From: Quercus robur
Taxonomy: Eukaryota; Streptophyta; Magnoliopsida; Fagales; Fagaceae
Assembly: GCF_932294415.1 (NCBI RefSeq)
Contig: NC_065542.1
Coordinates: forward strand, 48,759,942 to 48,823,941
Reading direction: 5' to 3'
DNA: 64,000 nt
The position numbers were made by a program, and so were the translations under genes. Of this stretch, positions 37,195 through 48,152 are shown piece after piece. The stretch's first letter is position 1, and each line of letters opens with the position of its first letter. The notes beneath the pieces were generated by a model. The model worked only from the letters and a program-made list of their open reading frames with translations. It did no database searches and had not been told where the DNA came from.

Positions 37195-37855
37195 CACATA
37201 GAGGCTATTGCACCAGAGTGATGCTGAAGGCAAAAATGGATTGATTAGGTAAGGCAAATTGTAAAAGATGATGAGCTGCTAGGCTAACATTCAGCTATAA
37301 TAACTCAAAAATTTATTATAGCTGCTTAAAACTAGGTTCTACAAAATTTTTGTAAGAGCTGGCTCCTCCAAATGAAACTAACTGGTCCCCCCACGTGCCC
37401 TTGACTACTTCTTTCATTCAAATTTACTTAATTACTTTGACTTTTTTTCAGTCTTTCCTCCATCTCTCCTCCCCCCAACACATCAACAAGCCCACAACTT
37501 TTATGAGTTTTACTCACTTTTACTATTAGCTTTTCTTTTCAATATGTATTTTCCAATGTTCTACTTTCCAGTCCCTTCCAAAAGAACTCATCACTCAGTG
37601 CAAATGTTCTCATAGTCTTACACTAACTCTCTTCAATTTCTTTACAAAAATTCATTAAAGCATTGTTGAGTGGGTCATACATACATATATAGAGATACAT
37701 ATATTTTTTGTGAATCAATATGATTATTTAGTCTTGACTGGCCCCTCCAAAGATAAATTTCTAGCTCCGCCCCTGTTAACATTGATGCTTGAAATGGATA
37801 TTGGCATATTGCAATTAACAAAACTAAGATGAAATTCTTGAAAGACATCATCGTT
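37195..37855 (-). pseudogene. PELPK-like pseudogene (copy P) split by a hAT-like insertion
   Basis: The right piece (37855-37776) encodes a signal peptide start MMSFKNFILVLLIA that then loses frame relative to copy B. The left piece (37291-37195) continues with NVSLAAHHLLQFALPNQS, matching NVSLAARHLLQF of copy B. Between them lies a 484-bp insert (37292-37775) flanked by an 8-bp near-duplicate. The proline-rich part is not recognisable beyond about 37195. The frameshift in the signal peptide, the insertion and the missing repeat domain all indicate a dead copy. Confidence 0.75.
37292..37775. mobile_element. Non-autonomous hAT-like insertion (484 bp)
   Basis: Interrupts the PELPK-like pseudogene inside the codons for NVS. 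The flanks are CTAACATT (37284-37291) and TTAACATT (37776-37783), an 8-bp duplication with one mismatch, the length typical of hAT elements. The right end read inwards is CAGGGGCGGAGCTAG, a familiar hAT terminus. The left end CAGCTATAAT shares only CAG, so it is degraded. The intact paralogue at 42050 shows the uninterrupted site. No transposase is present. Confidence 0.72.
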
Positions 37856-38387
37856 AATAATATACAAGATTGGATCTAAAAAATAATGTGTCATGTTCAA
37901 CTAGTTGAACTATGTGGCTCTAGACTTGTACTCTTTAAGCCTAGAGACTTACCTTTGATTTTGAGGGTATTTATTTGATAAAACCTTAATGTTTTAACTT
38001 TGAATTTCAAATTAATTAACTTTGAATTTCAAACTAAACCCCCTTGTCTTGAGGATTAAGATCACTCTACGTGATTAAAAGTCTGCCACTTGAACACTGA
38101 ATAGGATGTAAATATTAAAAGAACTAACATAAAACAGAGTGAAATTTTTATTAAATTTTGTTTATTAATCATGTTTTTTTAACACATTATTAAGCAGTTG
38201 TTTGAGCTTTTTATGTGCCAAATAGATGTCAAATGCAACTTATTGGGTTTTCTATTAATTTTATTTTGATAAAGACTTAAGAGTTACAAATTTCAATGAA
38301 CTCATAAATAAAGACTTATTAATTTTATGATCACATGAAATTGATTAGACTTATTAATTTCACATGCATTCAGCATAAAGCATGCAT

Positions 38388-38390
<3 letters not shown>

Positions 38391-38428
<38 letters not shown>
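38391..38428 (+). repeat. (GA)n microsatellite
   Basis: An uninterrupted run of about 19 GA units just beyond the segment duplicated at 42.9-43.3 kb. Confidence 0.9.
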
Positions 38429-38432
<4 letters not shown>

Positions 38433-39297
38433 AGAGAGAATGATTTTATATGAGGAAGAAACGCAATTGAATCAATGAAATATATATATATATATATAAG
38501 GTAAAGACTTCACGTGGGAGAGGATGAAGTTCAACCATGTGGCGCAGTCTTGAAAAGAGAATTGAGTTCAAAAGAAATGAAATATTCTTAAACCACATCA
38601 AAGGTAAAAACAAATCTAAATAGAGACTTTTTCTTTCTTTGGTTCAATATTTCAACTTTCAAGACTTTTCCAATTAAAAGATAAGGACTCTTCCCTGTTC
38701 ACCTCTTGCATTTCTACTCATTTATATACACCAGCCCACAAACATTCACATCATCTTATCTCAAATACACCAAGACCAAGAACGATGTCATTTACTTTCA
38801 ACCCTTCAATGACACTTACATAGCTCCAACATTGTCATCCCACCTAATCTTAACTTGTATGAGTTGGCTACGACCAAGAAAAAGGGCTTGTATTTTTTAT
38901 TGACAGACGACGACTTTATGATTTTGATTTTGAGGTCAAACATTGTGGGTTTTGTAAAAGCTATGATTGGCTTTGGGTCTTTGGATGTTTGGGAACAAAA
39001 GAGAAATAAAAAGAAACCTTCTAACTAATTATTGATGAGATTAGTTATTTTTTAATTATTTTTTAGAACTCATAATGTATAGGTTTCTTTGTAGTTTTTT
39101 ACTACCATATTTAGTGTGGTATTGGTACAAGCACGACAATAAAAGTAAAAGGGCAATAGTGATTTTAGAGTGTCTTGTGTTTTATTTTTTTAATTTGGAA
39201 GGCTAGCTTAAGGCAAATAAATATTGATAAATAAAAGTGTTAAAGCCAATTTCTTTAATTTTAGGATATGAAAGTATTTTATGTTTTGAATTTTAAT

Positions 39298-40070
39298 TAA
39301 ACTATATATTTGATCCCTATTTTTTACACCATATTTCAATTTGGTCCATAACCTTTTAATTGTGTTAATTTCGTTCCTAACATTTTAGTGCGGTATCAAT
39401 TTAGTCCTTACCATTATTTCTTGGATGAAAATTGATGACATGGCAAACGGCCAAAATAAAAAAATTAAGTTATTGTCATATCAGCGAAAGCTAATATTTT
39501 ATTTTGAACAAGGGAGTCAATCTCGTACCGAAAGGTATACCAATTTGACTAGTAGAACAATATATTTCGGTACCGGTCAATATCGGTATACCGTTTTGGG
39601 TTTACCGTTATTTTTTATATTTATAAATATATATTATAATAATAAAAATAAAAGTTTACCATAAAAAATTACCTCAATTCAAAACAAATTATTTATGGTT
39701 TTAGACTTTAGTATACTAAGAAAACAAATAATACTAATAAGTTAATGAAAATAAGTTACCATTCTACCCTTACCAAATTCAAAAATTATAAAACTATAAA
39801 AAAAAAAACAAAATTTTAAAAAAAGAGGAAGCTTATTTTTGTACCAGCCGAAACGCCCGAAATCGACCGATATGGCTAGTATTTAAACCAATACAAAAGG
39901 TTGATGTTTTGGTACTAGTGTATTGACCACCTTGATTTTGGCCATTAGCCACATCAACAATTTACATTCAAGAGATAACTGCAATGACTAAATTAACACG
40001 CCATTAAAAGGTTATGAACCAAATTGAAATATAGTGTATAAGATAGGAACCAAATACGTAGTTTACCCTA
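39298..40070. mobile_element. Long-TIR MITE containing a nested MITE
   Basis: The outer arms of about 110 bp read ATATTTCAATTTGGTCCATAACC on the left and the complement of GGTTATGAACCAAATTGAAAT on the right (39298-39412 / 39962-40070). A second element occupies 39507-39934 inside it. The outer element has no coding capacity. Confidence 0.7.
39507..39934. mobile_element. Inner MITE (GTCAAT...GTACC family) nested at 39.5 kb
   Basis: The left end CAAGGGAGTCAATCTCGTACC and the right end (reverse complement) CAAGGTGGTCAATACACTAG align as TIRs. ATTTTG flanks both sides (39501-39506 and 39935-39940). The core has CGGTACCGGTCAATATCGG repeats. Confidence 0.6.
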
Positions 40071-40623
40071 AGCATTATAAATAAATTTTAAAAAACATAA
40101 AAACATTTCAAATGAATTTACCAAGTATCTAGCTGTAGACCTGTAGTTAATGACAGAACATTTTTCTTTCATGTGGATTTTTTTATTTTCCAAGTGTCAT
40201 TCATCCAAATAAAAATGGGAGAAAAGGAAAGGGTTTTATTTATTTATTATTATTTGAGGTAGAATTCTACAATAGTCTAATTTAAATGTATATGTATGTG
40301 AAACTCCCTTTTGGAGACTTGACCTCCCGCTCTTACCCCCCACACTTTACAAATACTTAATTATATTAGTGGAGTGACTGTCTATCCAAGGGTGCTCGGT
40401 GGTAACTGGAAGAGTTTTAAAAGGGAGAAAAATCAGACCCTAACATTAATTAGTTGACTGGCCATGAAGTATAAGAGCAAAACACCGACCATATAAATTA
40501 TACAAGCTACAATATTTATCAATTTTGAATTTCCAACTGTCAATTTATTATTTAAGGTCAAGAAAATAAATACATCCCAACTAGTGAAACAAAAAACATT
40601 AAATGAAAATTTCGCAATGGCTT

Positions 40624-40789
40624 AGCATGCGTTTGTGTGCATTTTGTGTTTTAAGCATGGGACCTGGCACTGTTAACGCGTTAGGCAGATTATTTGCTAT
40701 ACGGTGCATTTTAAGTTTTCAGTTATAACTCTTTATTTACTATAGTATTTTCAATTTTCAGCAAAATAAGCAGTACTCAAACAGACTTT
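40624..40789. mobile_element. MITE of the GCGTTTGGAT family (copy 2, degraded)
   Basis: GCATGCGTTTGTGTGC at the left, and CAATTTTCAGCAAAATAAGC...CAAACAGACTTTT at the right. It is shorter and more diverged than the other copies. Confidence 0.45.
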
Positions 40790-40973
40790 TAGTGTGATAA
40801 TGCTGGGCGATTGAAAGGTCTACAAATTATAATTGTAGTATAAAATTTCCCCATTGGCTGCAATATGGAAAATGGAGTGTAGGTAAATAAAAAGGTGAAG
40901 GAGACAATTTGGGAAAATTTTATAGAGAAAAATAAAGGTTTATTTAAACGAAAATTAAAAAGAAAAAGAAGAG

Positions 40974-41147
40974 AAGGGAAGCACAAGTGTATGTAAAATG
41001 TAGACTAGTTAAAAATAGGGAAAAAATGACTTTTTAATTTTATTTTGGTTAAATATTTGAAGGGAAGTACAAGTGTATGTAAAATGTAGACTAGTTAAAA
41101 ATAGGGAAAAAATGACTTTTTAATTTTATTTTGGTTAAATATTTGAA
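40974..41147 (+). repeat. 86-bp tandem duplication
   Basis: Two copies of a segment starting GAAGGGAAG(C/T)ACAAGTG and ending GGTTAAATATTTGAA, offset by exactly 86 bp, differ at a single visible base. It is recent and noncoding. Confidence 0.9.
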
Positions 41148-41777
41148 GAGGCTGGAATGAATGCTCTAAGTACTTTTTTTATTTTTTATTTTTATACATC
41201 AATAGTTGAGGGTGGAGACTTGAACTTTGGATATCTTTATTATAAACGTCAAAAGATGTCAGTCAAGCTACAAGGCTCTTGGCCTTTTTATTGCTTTCAT
41301 TTATATTTTCTTGTCAAAATATCACTTTTTACCCCTTTAAAATTGGGTTGTGTTCATTTTGGTCTTTAAATTTTTTTCCTATTTCATTTTAGCCCTTAAA
41401 TTTTATGGTATAGTTTCAAATTCATCCTTGTTGTCATCTGCATTATGAAAATACTGATGTGGCTCATCGATTATTTATGTCAATTATATTTTAAAAAGTG
41501 GTCATATATATATACACAGAAACAGTATACCAGAATGTGTTGGCACTAAAATATGTTGTTTTAATCAATGAACCAAAACGGAATCTAAAACATAATTGAC
41601 AACATTTTTTATCAAAAATGACAACAAAGAAAAAAATGATAACCTCAAATTTAAAAGTACAAGACAAATAATGAAGCTCGATAGCATATTATTTCAACTT
41701 TGAGAAACATTAATAAGCAACAAAAATAAGAAATCACACTTAAAATTAAAACATCACATAACTTTCACATATAATAA

Positions 41778-42116
41778 TCATGGGTTTGAGGGTGTAGGGA
41801 TATGGGAGAGATTTGGGATAGAGGGAACTATCTTGGGGACTTTGGGGGTTAAAGGAATGCCTAGTGAAGAGAAAAATGACTTGATTAGGTTAGGCAGTTT
41901 GGCTATGAATGACAGTACATCTGATTGAGTAAACTGTAAAAGATGACGAGTGGGAATAGTTGGACTTGTGGTATTTGGTAACGTTAGAATTGAAGGCAAA
42001 TATGGTTCATCTGGTTGAGTAAATTGTGAAAGATGACGAGCTGCGAGGCTAACATTGATGCTTGAAATGAACATTGCAATGAACAAAGCTAAGATGAAAT
42101 TCTTGAAAGACGCCAT
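41778..42116 (-). CDS. Secreted proline-rich PELPK-like protein (copy B, short)
   Basis: A 112-residue single-exon paralogue of the gene at 35275. The signal peptide (MASFKNFILALFIAMFISS...SLAARHLSQF) is nearly identical to copy A. It is followed by one (S/T)LPSI.TLPN-type segment, a second internal RHLLQFTQSD repeat that duplicates the mature N terminus, and a short proline-rich tail (PLTPKVPKIVPSIPNLSHIP). Far fewer P-x-P repeats remain than in copy A. A TATATAAG box is at 42187-42194. It is probably secreted to the wall like copy A. The short repeat domain raises the possibility that it is degenerating, but the frame is intact. Confidence 0.65.
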   Translation of the reverse strand: MASFKNFILALFIAMFISSINVSLAARHLSQFTQPDEPYLPSILTLPNTTSPTIPTRHLLQFTQSDVLSFIAKLPNLIKSFFSSLGIPLTPKVPKIVPSIPNLSHIPTPSNP

Positions 42117-42186
42117 CGTTAATAATATTCAAGTTTGGATCCAAAAAACAAATGTGTCCTGTAGCAGAAGAGATTTGTGGTTTGAT

Positions 42187-42194
42187 CTTATATA
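42187..42194 (-). promoter_or_regulatory. TATA box of PELPK-like copy B
   Basis: Minus-strand TATATAAG 71 bp upstream of the ATG at 42116. Position and sequence match the copy A promoter. Confidence 0.6.
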
Positions 42195-42541
42195 CTGTTG
42201 AGGTGTTTTTAATTTTATAAAATTATTATAACTTACAATTTATGTTTCATTTATTGAACATGTCTATTGGATAGAACGTAACAAGTTTTTTAAAAACCGC
42301 TAATTAAGTTACAAACTTTTTGATATGCAATTGCACTAGTTGGTCTCGCAAAAGCCCAGGAGTTACAAATTTTTATATCCTTTCAGAACTATTAATTTCC
42401 TATGTAACTTTTTAGCCCATTAATATTATGCCTATAAATACTCAAAGTTAAGCCAATCTTACAAAAGGTACCCCAAATTTTTAGTGAGTATTTTTTTTCA
42501 AATATTAATGGACACCTCCATAAAATTAAATCTAGGATTAA

Positions 42542-42598
42542 TCTCTTGATGCACAGTTATCAAAAAAAAAAAAAAAAAAAAAATTCTCTTGATGCACA
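42542..42598 (+). mobile_element. Tail-only retroposon insertion with 14-bp target duplication
   Basis: TCTCTTGATGCACA at 42542-42555 and 42585-42598 flanks GTTATC plus an A run. The paralogous position at about 36606-36619 (CCCTTGATGCACAC) is uninterrupted, giving a natural empty site. Confidence 0.8.
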
Positions 42599-43299
42599 CA
42601 GCTCTACGTGTAAAGCACGAAAATGCCATATCCCATTAATAATATTTCATCCAAATTTTAGAATTTGTTTTTCTCAGCCACAAATTTGATCAGGCAAGCT
42701 AAGCAAATGATTTTATAGAGAGAGTGAAAGAGAGACTGGCTTGGAATAAAAAAACAAACCAAGAAATACTAAACTCTTTTTTTTCTTTTTCTTTTTTAAT
42801 TTGAAAATTCTTAATTGGAAATGGGAGATTTGAATCATAAAATTAGAGGCTGTTGCACCTTGTATTTTGGGGATAATTATATGATAAAACCTTAAAATTA
42901 CATTAAGTTTAAATTATTCAATTAGTTTACAATTGTAGCAATTTTTTTTTTCTTTCTTAATATAATTATAATTTTAAAAAAATGAGACAAAAAACAAAAC
43001 TTTTTGCCCAGACGGACACCAAATAGCATGTAAATGTTAAAAACCCTAACCTAAAAAATAATGAAATTTTTGACTAAATTGTATTGATCAGTAAGGTTTT
43101 CTAATGCATTATTAAGTAGTTATTTCATATTGTGGCTCTTTTAAGTGCCAAATAAATAGATCTCAAATGCAAGTCATAGGATTTTCTCTTAATTTTAGTT
43201 AATAAAAACTTGTTAAGAGTTACAAATTATTCATTGAACTCATTAATAAAGACTTATTAATTTTGTTATCACATGAATTTTATTATACTTATTAATTTC

Positions 43300-43913
43300 A
43301 TACGCATTGACACAACGGTGCAGTTTGGATTGGACGTTTGCCCGTCTGCGTTTATTTCTGCGTTTCCTTCTTTTTTTTTTTTTTTTTTTTTCTCCCAGCC
43401 GCAACTGTTGACCCGGTCAGCTGTGAACAGTGCACTTATGCACTGTTCACGAGTCCCACAAACTTCACTTTTTATCAACTTTTTCATTAAAAATGGGTCC
43501 CACAATACTATTCACACATTTAAAAATTATTTTGCTACAATGTTTTCAATTTCAGTTTTCAGTTTCAGCAAAAATAAGCTCAATTTGAAAACGCACGTCC
43601 ATGCATACAAAGAGAGAAAGCAAAACCTTATAGCACATTGAAGCAATGCAACCATGTATCCACTATATTTTTCTCGCTATACAGCAAAAACTATAAGTTG
43701 CAGTTCGTGGAAAAGAAACTCTTCTAACTTTACAATTATGCGCTATCAATATGTATGGCTCCTAATCCTGTATTTGATATTGCTACACAAGTTTCAAACA
43801 AAATGCCACAGACTCTCATTTCGTTACCTGACCTGTGATTCTTCAAAAAGTGAGCACCAGTATACTTGTATGCTTGAGATTAGTTCCATGATCCACCCCT
43901 CTTGCACCATTAA
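43300..43913. other. BASS1 downstream region
   Basis: Apart from the MITE at 43318-43600, the stretch 43640-43913 is unique-looking sequence that likely includes the BASS1 3' UTR (minus strand). No other feature. Confidence 0.4.
43318..43600. mobile_element. MITE of the GCGTTTGGAT family (copy 3)
   Basis: Starts GTGCAGTTTGGATTGG and ends in AATTTGAAAACGCAC. The core has CTGTGAACAGTGCAC...GTGCACTGTTCACGAG-like inverted motifs, and ATTCACACATTTAAAAATTATTTTGC shared with the other copies. It lies 300 bp downstream of the BASS1 stop. Confidence 0.65.
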
Positions 43914-46900
43914 CTAAGCCTTGACAGTAGAACCACTTTCTGGCATTAGTAGGGATGGCAGGTCTCTAATTCGATAGCCACTGCCCCAGAAAGAAGCAAG
44001 ACAAAGGCCCATAATAGCCATGGCAACTACTGAACAAGCTGGTGGAACTGCCTGACTGCTCCCGAGGAACTGGGTAGCAAGGAGCCCCGCCAGGGTGGAG
44101 CTTTGCATTCCTGTGCATAATGAAATTGTCCTACTAACTTCTTCTTCTTGCCTGTCAAACATGAAGTTAGATTAGAGGAAAACCAATTCAAAGTTCTAAC
44201 TCCACCAAAAAAAAAAAAAAATGCCAATTTCCAAAGGTGAAATATTCCTACATATGCGTAAGAATGCAAGCCTGCGTGCAGAACATTAAGAATAGCCAAG
44301 CTTGTCTAAATGTGTTCCCCTCCAAGAATTCACAAGATACAACTATTATCAATAGGGGAAGGTGGGCTTTTATCTACATGTCAATTGAGAAGTGAGCAAG
44401 GGAGTTTCAAAGAGAGGGGGGTGTTTGCCAGAGTTGCAAAAGGTAACAAACCTTTGGAATTGGACCCACCAACCGGCAATCAATTAGGGCTGCAAATTTC
44501 CAATGGCATTAAGGAGAGACAGATTATTGAATGGCAATCACAAAGTTTGACATGGAATCATACCTACTACTTCCATTCTTTGAGGAGTTTCGAGGACAGG
44601 AAAGGTATGCATGACAGACACACCCAATGAGGATATCTGATAAATGACTGCCCCAAGGGCACAGGTTAAAGAATAACAAATATTCAATTACGATGTATAA
44701 TGTTAGTGCCAACCACACTATAAAGCATGAAGCCTCTAGACTAAATCCTATCATAAGTGCCTATTAAAGAACAGTCAGATTTGGCAGCACAGAGACAGAA
44801 AGAAGGATTAGCTATACCTGATTTTTTAATTCTAAGCAATGGACCCTCTATACCACATTGTTAATTGCTCACAAAGGGCTATTAAATGATAAAAATAGAG
44901 GTGCACAAGTTCGCAAAACAAGGCAATGCCAAGTGGATTAGTTTTTAATACATCCTTCATTATTAATAGGACAAGACATCTAAGCAAGACATTTAAATTT
45001 TCTCAGGCAGAAGGACAAATTTACCTAAAAACTGGAATTTTGGAGACCCAATATCCTACAGTAAAGGCCACAGCATGAAACATAAATATCGGTAAAACCA
45101 ATCTGAGACCCTCCGCAGACAGAATTTGGTTCCGATTTATAGCAAGGGGGCTACCGATGCACAAAGAAGTGCAAATCATTGCAACAAATGGCATCACCGG
45201 TTCAAGGACAGTCACAACCGGTTTTGCATAAGTATTAAGCACAAGGCCAAGAGTGACTGGAACAAGAACAACCTAACAAAAAGTGCAAAGGAAATCTATT
45301 AGCAAAGTCAAATGAGGTAAAATCATTTATAATTCCACTTGCAATTGATTAATGCACTGTTATTCTTACCTGCAATATTGACTTTGACATAGCAACAGCA
45401 TCAACTGGAACAACAGATCCAATTAGAAGGCCAGTTAGTAGGGGTGTAACAAGCACTGATGCAATGGTAGTTGAGCTGGTTAGGAGAATGCTCAAGGCCA
45501 CATCCCCTTTGCTTAAAAAACTAGCGTAGCTAGACAGCTGAGCTCCTGCAACACAAGATGTGAGGACAAAGCCTGCATAGAACATCTGAGACATGCCGAA
45601 TGCCCCTGCAATTAATACTCCGAGTGCTGGCTTTAACACATACTGCGCAATGAACCCAACAGACAGTGGCAAAGGTCTGCAACAGATGAAAACTGAAGAA
45701 CATTGGGAGCACATTCAAAATCTCACAAATGGAATGGAAAAGCAAAATTCTCAGAAGAAATACATTAGAATAATGGTTAAATGATTAAATTCACCATTTT
45801 ATGACAGCTTAACCTTTTCAGACATCAAAATTCAACAATGTTATATCAAGATTTTACCTTTTAAATGCGAGAGCAAAATCATCAATGGAAAGCCTAATTC
45901 CAATAGACAACATGATCCCACCAAGAGCAGGTGCATATAGCTCCTTAGATACCCTGGAGAAGTTTAGAATTCATTTTCTTTTAGTTTTTAAACAACTCCA
46001 AAAAAAAAACATAGATTAGCTGGGCAGACACATTGTGAATGTAAATCTTAACAAAAAAACAGTTTTTTGCCATAACACCTGCTGAGTAGGAACTAGAAGA
46101 CATGTGAAGTAGAAAAACTAGGTAAAACTAAACTCCTTATTAGTTAGAAGCCTTTAGTCAAACACTTGTAGTCCAAAACCTGATATGCAACTTCCAGCCT
46201 ACAAGATGACAACTATAATAGGAATTTTAAACTCTGGAAAGCACTCTGCACCTCACTTTTCTAACAGACAAGATAAAGTTAATAAAAAAAGTAAAAAACT
46301 TGACAAGTAAGAAATCAGGATAAAACAAAAGAACATTATTAAATATAGACTAATTAAAGTTATGCTATCAGAAAAAGGTTGAAAAAGAACATGCGATTAT
46401 TCATAAGTTAATTCTGAAAGCAAAGTTTCAAGACAACAATTTCCAAGTATTTTATATAATCAACAATTTTATATTATTAGTACTTCAGAAACGGTGTCTA
46501 AAAACCGTATTGGAAATCACAGACAACAACCTACGACTAAGAATAGAAACCAAAGTACTGAAAATAACCAAAATCAGACTGAAACTCAGAAAACCCAATC
46601 ACAGAAAAACAGAGAAAATCAAATGCAGACAGTTGAAAGCAATTAAACCATAATCAGACTGAATCACTGAAAACCCAATTAGAGAAAAACAATGAAACCC
46701 ACATGCAAAACTTGAAAACTGAGAAATTAAAACTCAAAACAATGATAAGCCCAAATTGGAAAAAAAACAATCAAACTCACATGCAAACACTTGAAAGCGA
46801 TGAAACCAAAATCAGACTGAATCACTGAAAGCCCAATTAGAGAAAAACAAAGAAACCCACATGCAAAACTTGCAAACAGAGAAATTAAAGCTCAAACAAT

Positions 46901-47396
46901 GATAAACCCAAAAATAGAAACATGATGAAAAAGCACAAAACCACATGCAAAAGTCGAACACTCGAGTAACCCACCAAGTAAAAGTGGCAGGCTGAGCAAG
47001 AGCAGCAATCGCAGTGGCAGCAACCACAAAAGGAAGCGTTGCAGAGAGAATATGAGACAAAGAAGAAGAAGAAGAATCGGTGTTGCTGTTCTTGCCAGTA
47101 TGCGCTAAATCGTTTGGGTTAATCCCAAACGACAGCATCGACGCGTTCCCTTGTCGCCTCTGTAAACCGACTCTGCCTATAAACGGCGAAGTGGAGCAGG
47201 CGAATATGGAGAGCTTTTGGTTGCTACGCTGTCCATTGGAGTGTTTGGAAAACGAAGAACAAGAAAGAGAAGAAGAAGAAGAAGAAGAAGAAGGAGAAGA
47301 AGAGGAAGAGAAAGAGAGAGGCCTGAATGAAGAAAAGGTGAGTTTTGGGTTGGGGAGAGAGAGGAAGGTAATTGAGGACATTGAAGAAGTGGACAT
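43914..47396 (-). CDS. BASS1: Chloroplast BASS-family sodium/metabolite cotransporter, 5 exons
   Basis: Exons (minus): 47396-46975, 45953-45858, 45676-45370, 45272-45025, 44151-43914. All borders are GT-AG and join in frame to 436 residues. Residues 1-~95 form a Ser-rich transit peptide with a long serine run encoded by (CTT/TCC)n. Then come transmembrane segments starting at LPFVVAATAIAALAQPATFTW and the BASS landmarks SKELYAPALGGIMLSIGI, AGFVLTSCVAGAQLSSYASFL, GDVALSILLTSSTTIASV and CTGMQSSTLAGLLATQFLG. These patterns fit plant BASS1 (a member of the bile-acid:Na+ symporter family with the two-fold crossed-helix fold) better than the pyruvate carrier BASS2. It is inferred to sit in the plastid inner envelope and import an organic anion with sodium; the substrate is not shown by the sequence. 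The 46.0-46.9 kb part of intron 1 carries an internal near-repeat (see separate entry). Confidence 0.92.
46610..46910. repeat. Short-period imperfect tandem repeat in BASS1 intron 1
   Basis: A block reading roughly CAGACTGAATCACTGAAA-CCCAATTAGAGAAAAACAA-GAAACCCACATGCAAA-CTTG recurs at about 46560-46630, 46650-46715 and 46810-46875, with a partial copy around 46770. It is intronic and noncoding. The copies differ by substitutions and small gaps, so the array is old. Confidence 0.6.
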
Positions 47397-48152
47397 GGAT
47401 AATGGTGGTGGTGGTGGTAGGAGTAGTGGGATTCGTCGCCGGGAGAGTGGTGGTTTCCGGCGAGCTTTTGAGGAAGGAAAACAAAGGAGAGGTGGTGAAC
47501 GAGTGAAGGATGAGATGATAGAGTAAGCTTATACGTACACACAATCATTATTATTATGTTCTTTTTTACTAATTCTATGGAGCACACATATTTTTATAAC
47601 TTTTTATTACAATTTTGATCGGGTAAAATTATGAAAATTATGAATATAACTTTTTATGGCTTGCAGATTTACTTACCATTTTTCTTTCACCATCCATATT
47701 TGGCCACATAACAGTTGCAATAAAAAAGTTGTGATACTAATTTTTTTTTTTTTTTGTTAAATGAAAATTGTTGCTGAAATGTTGTGAGATTTATTATCAT
47801 CATAAAAGAAGTCAATGGCATAAAGCTCACATTTTTTACAACAAACAAGACTTAGATACAGTATTTATGTGTTGTTTCTTAGTTTTCACTTTTAAAACTC
47901 TGCCATATGACTTTTTTCTTATGGAATAGAAGTGTATTAATTAGTTAAGTGGTCACATAGCAGAATCCTAAAAGAGAAAACTTAAGGAACAACAGCTAAG
48001 TTGTTATACATAAATTTTGTCCGTTCATAATATCATAAATATTTTTTGAGTTACAAAATAATTCTAAATTATATTAGTTTAAAATTGTTAGAGTTAACAA
48101 TTTTTCTTAGATAAAATAATTTGACACAAAATAAATTAGGCTTAATCTTTTT

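Noticed and set aside
43914..47396. BASS2-type pyruvate carrier as identity
   Set aside because: The N-terminal region and the segments VSKELYAPALGG and LLIGSVVPVDAVAMSKSILQV fit my recollection of BASS1 better. I keep BASS1 but cannot verify it by search.
47080..47526. 148-codon plus-strand open frame over BASS1 exon 1
   Set aside because: It is antisense to the serine-rich transit peptide of BASS1. The Glu run is the complement of the Ser/Leu codon repeat.
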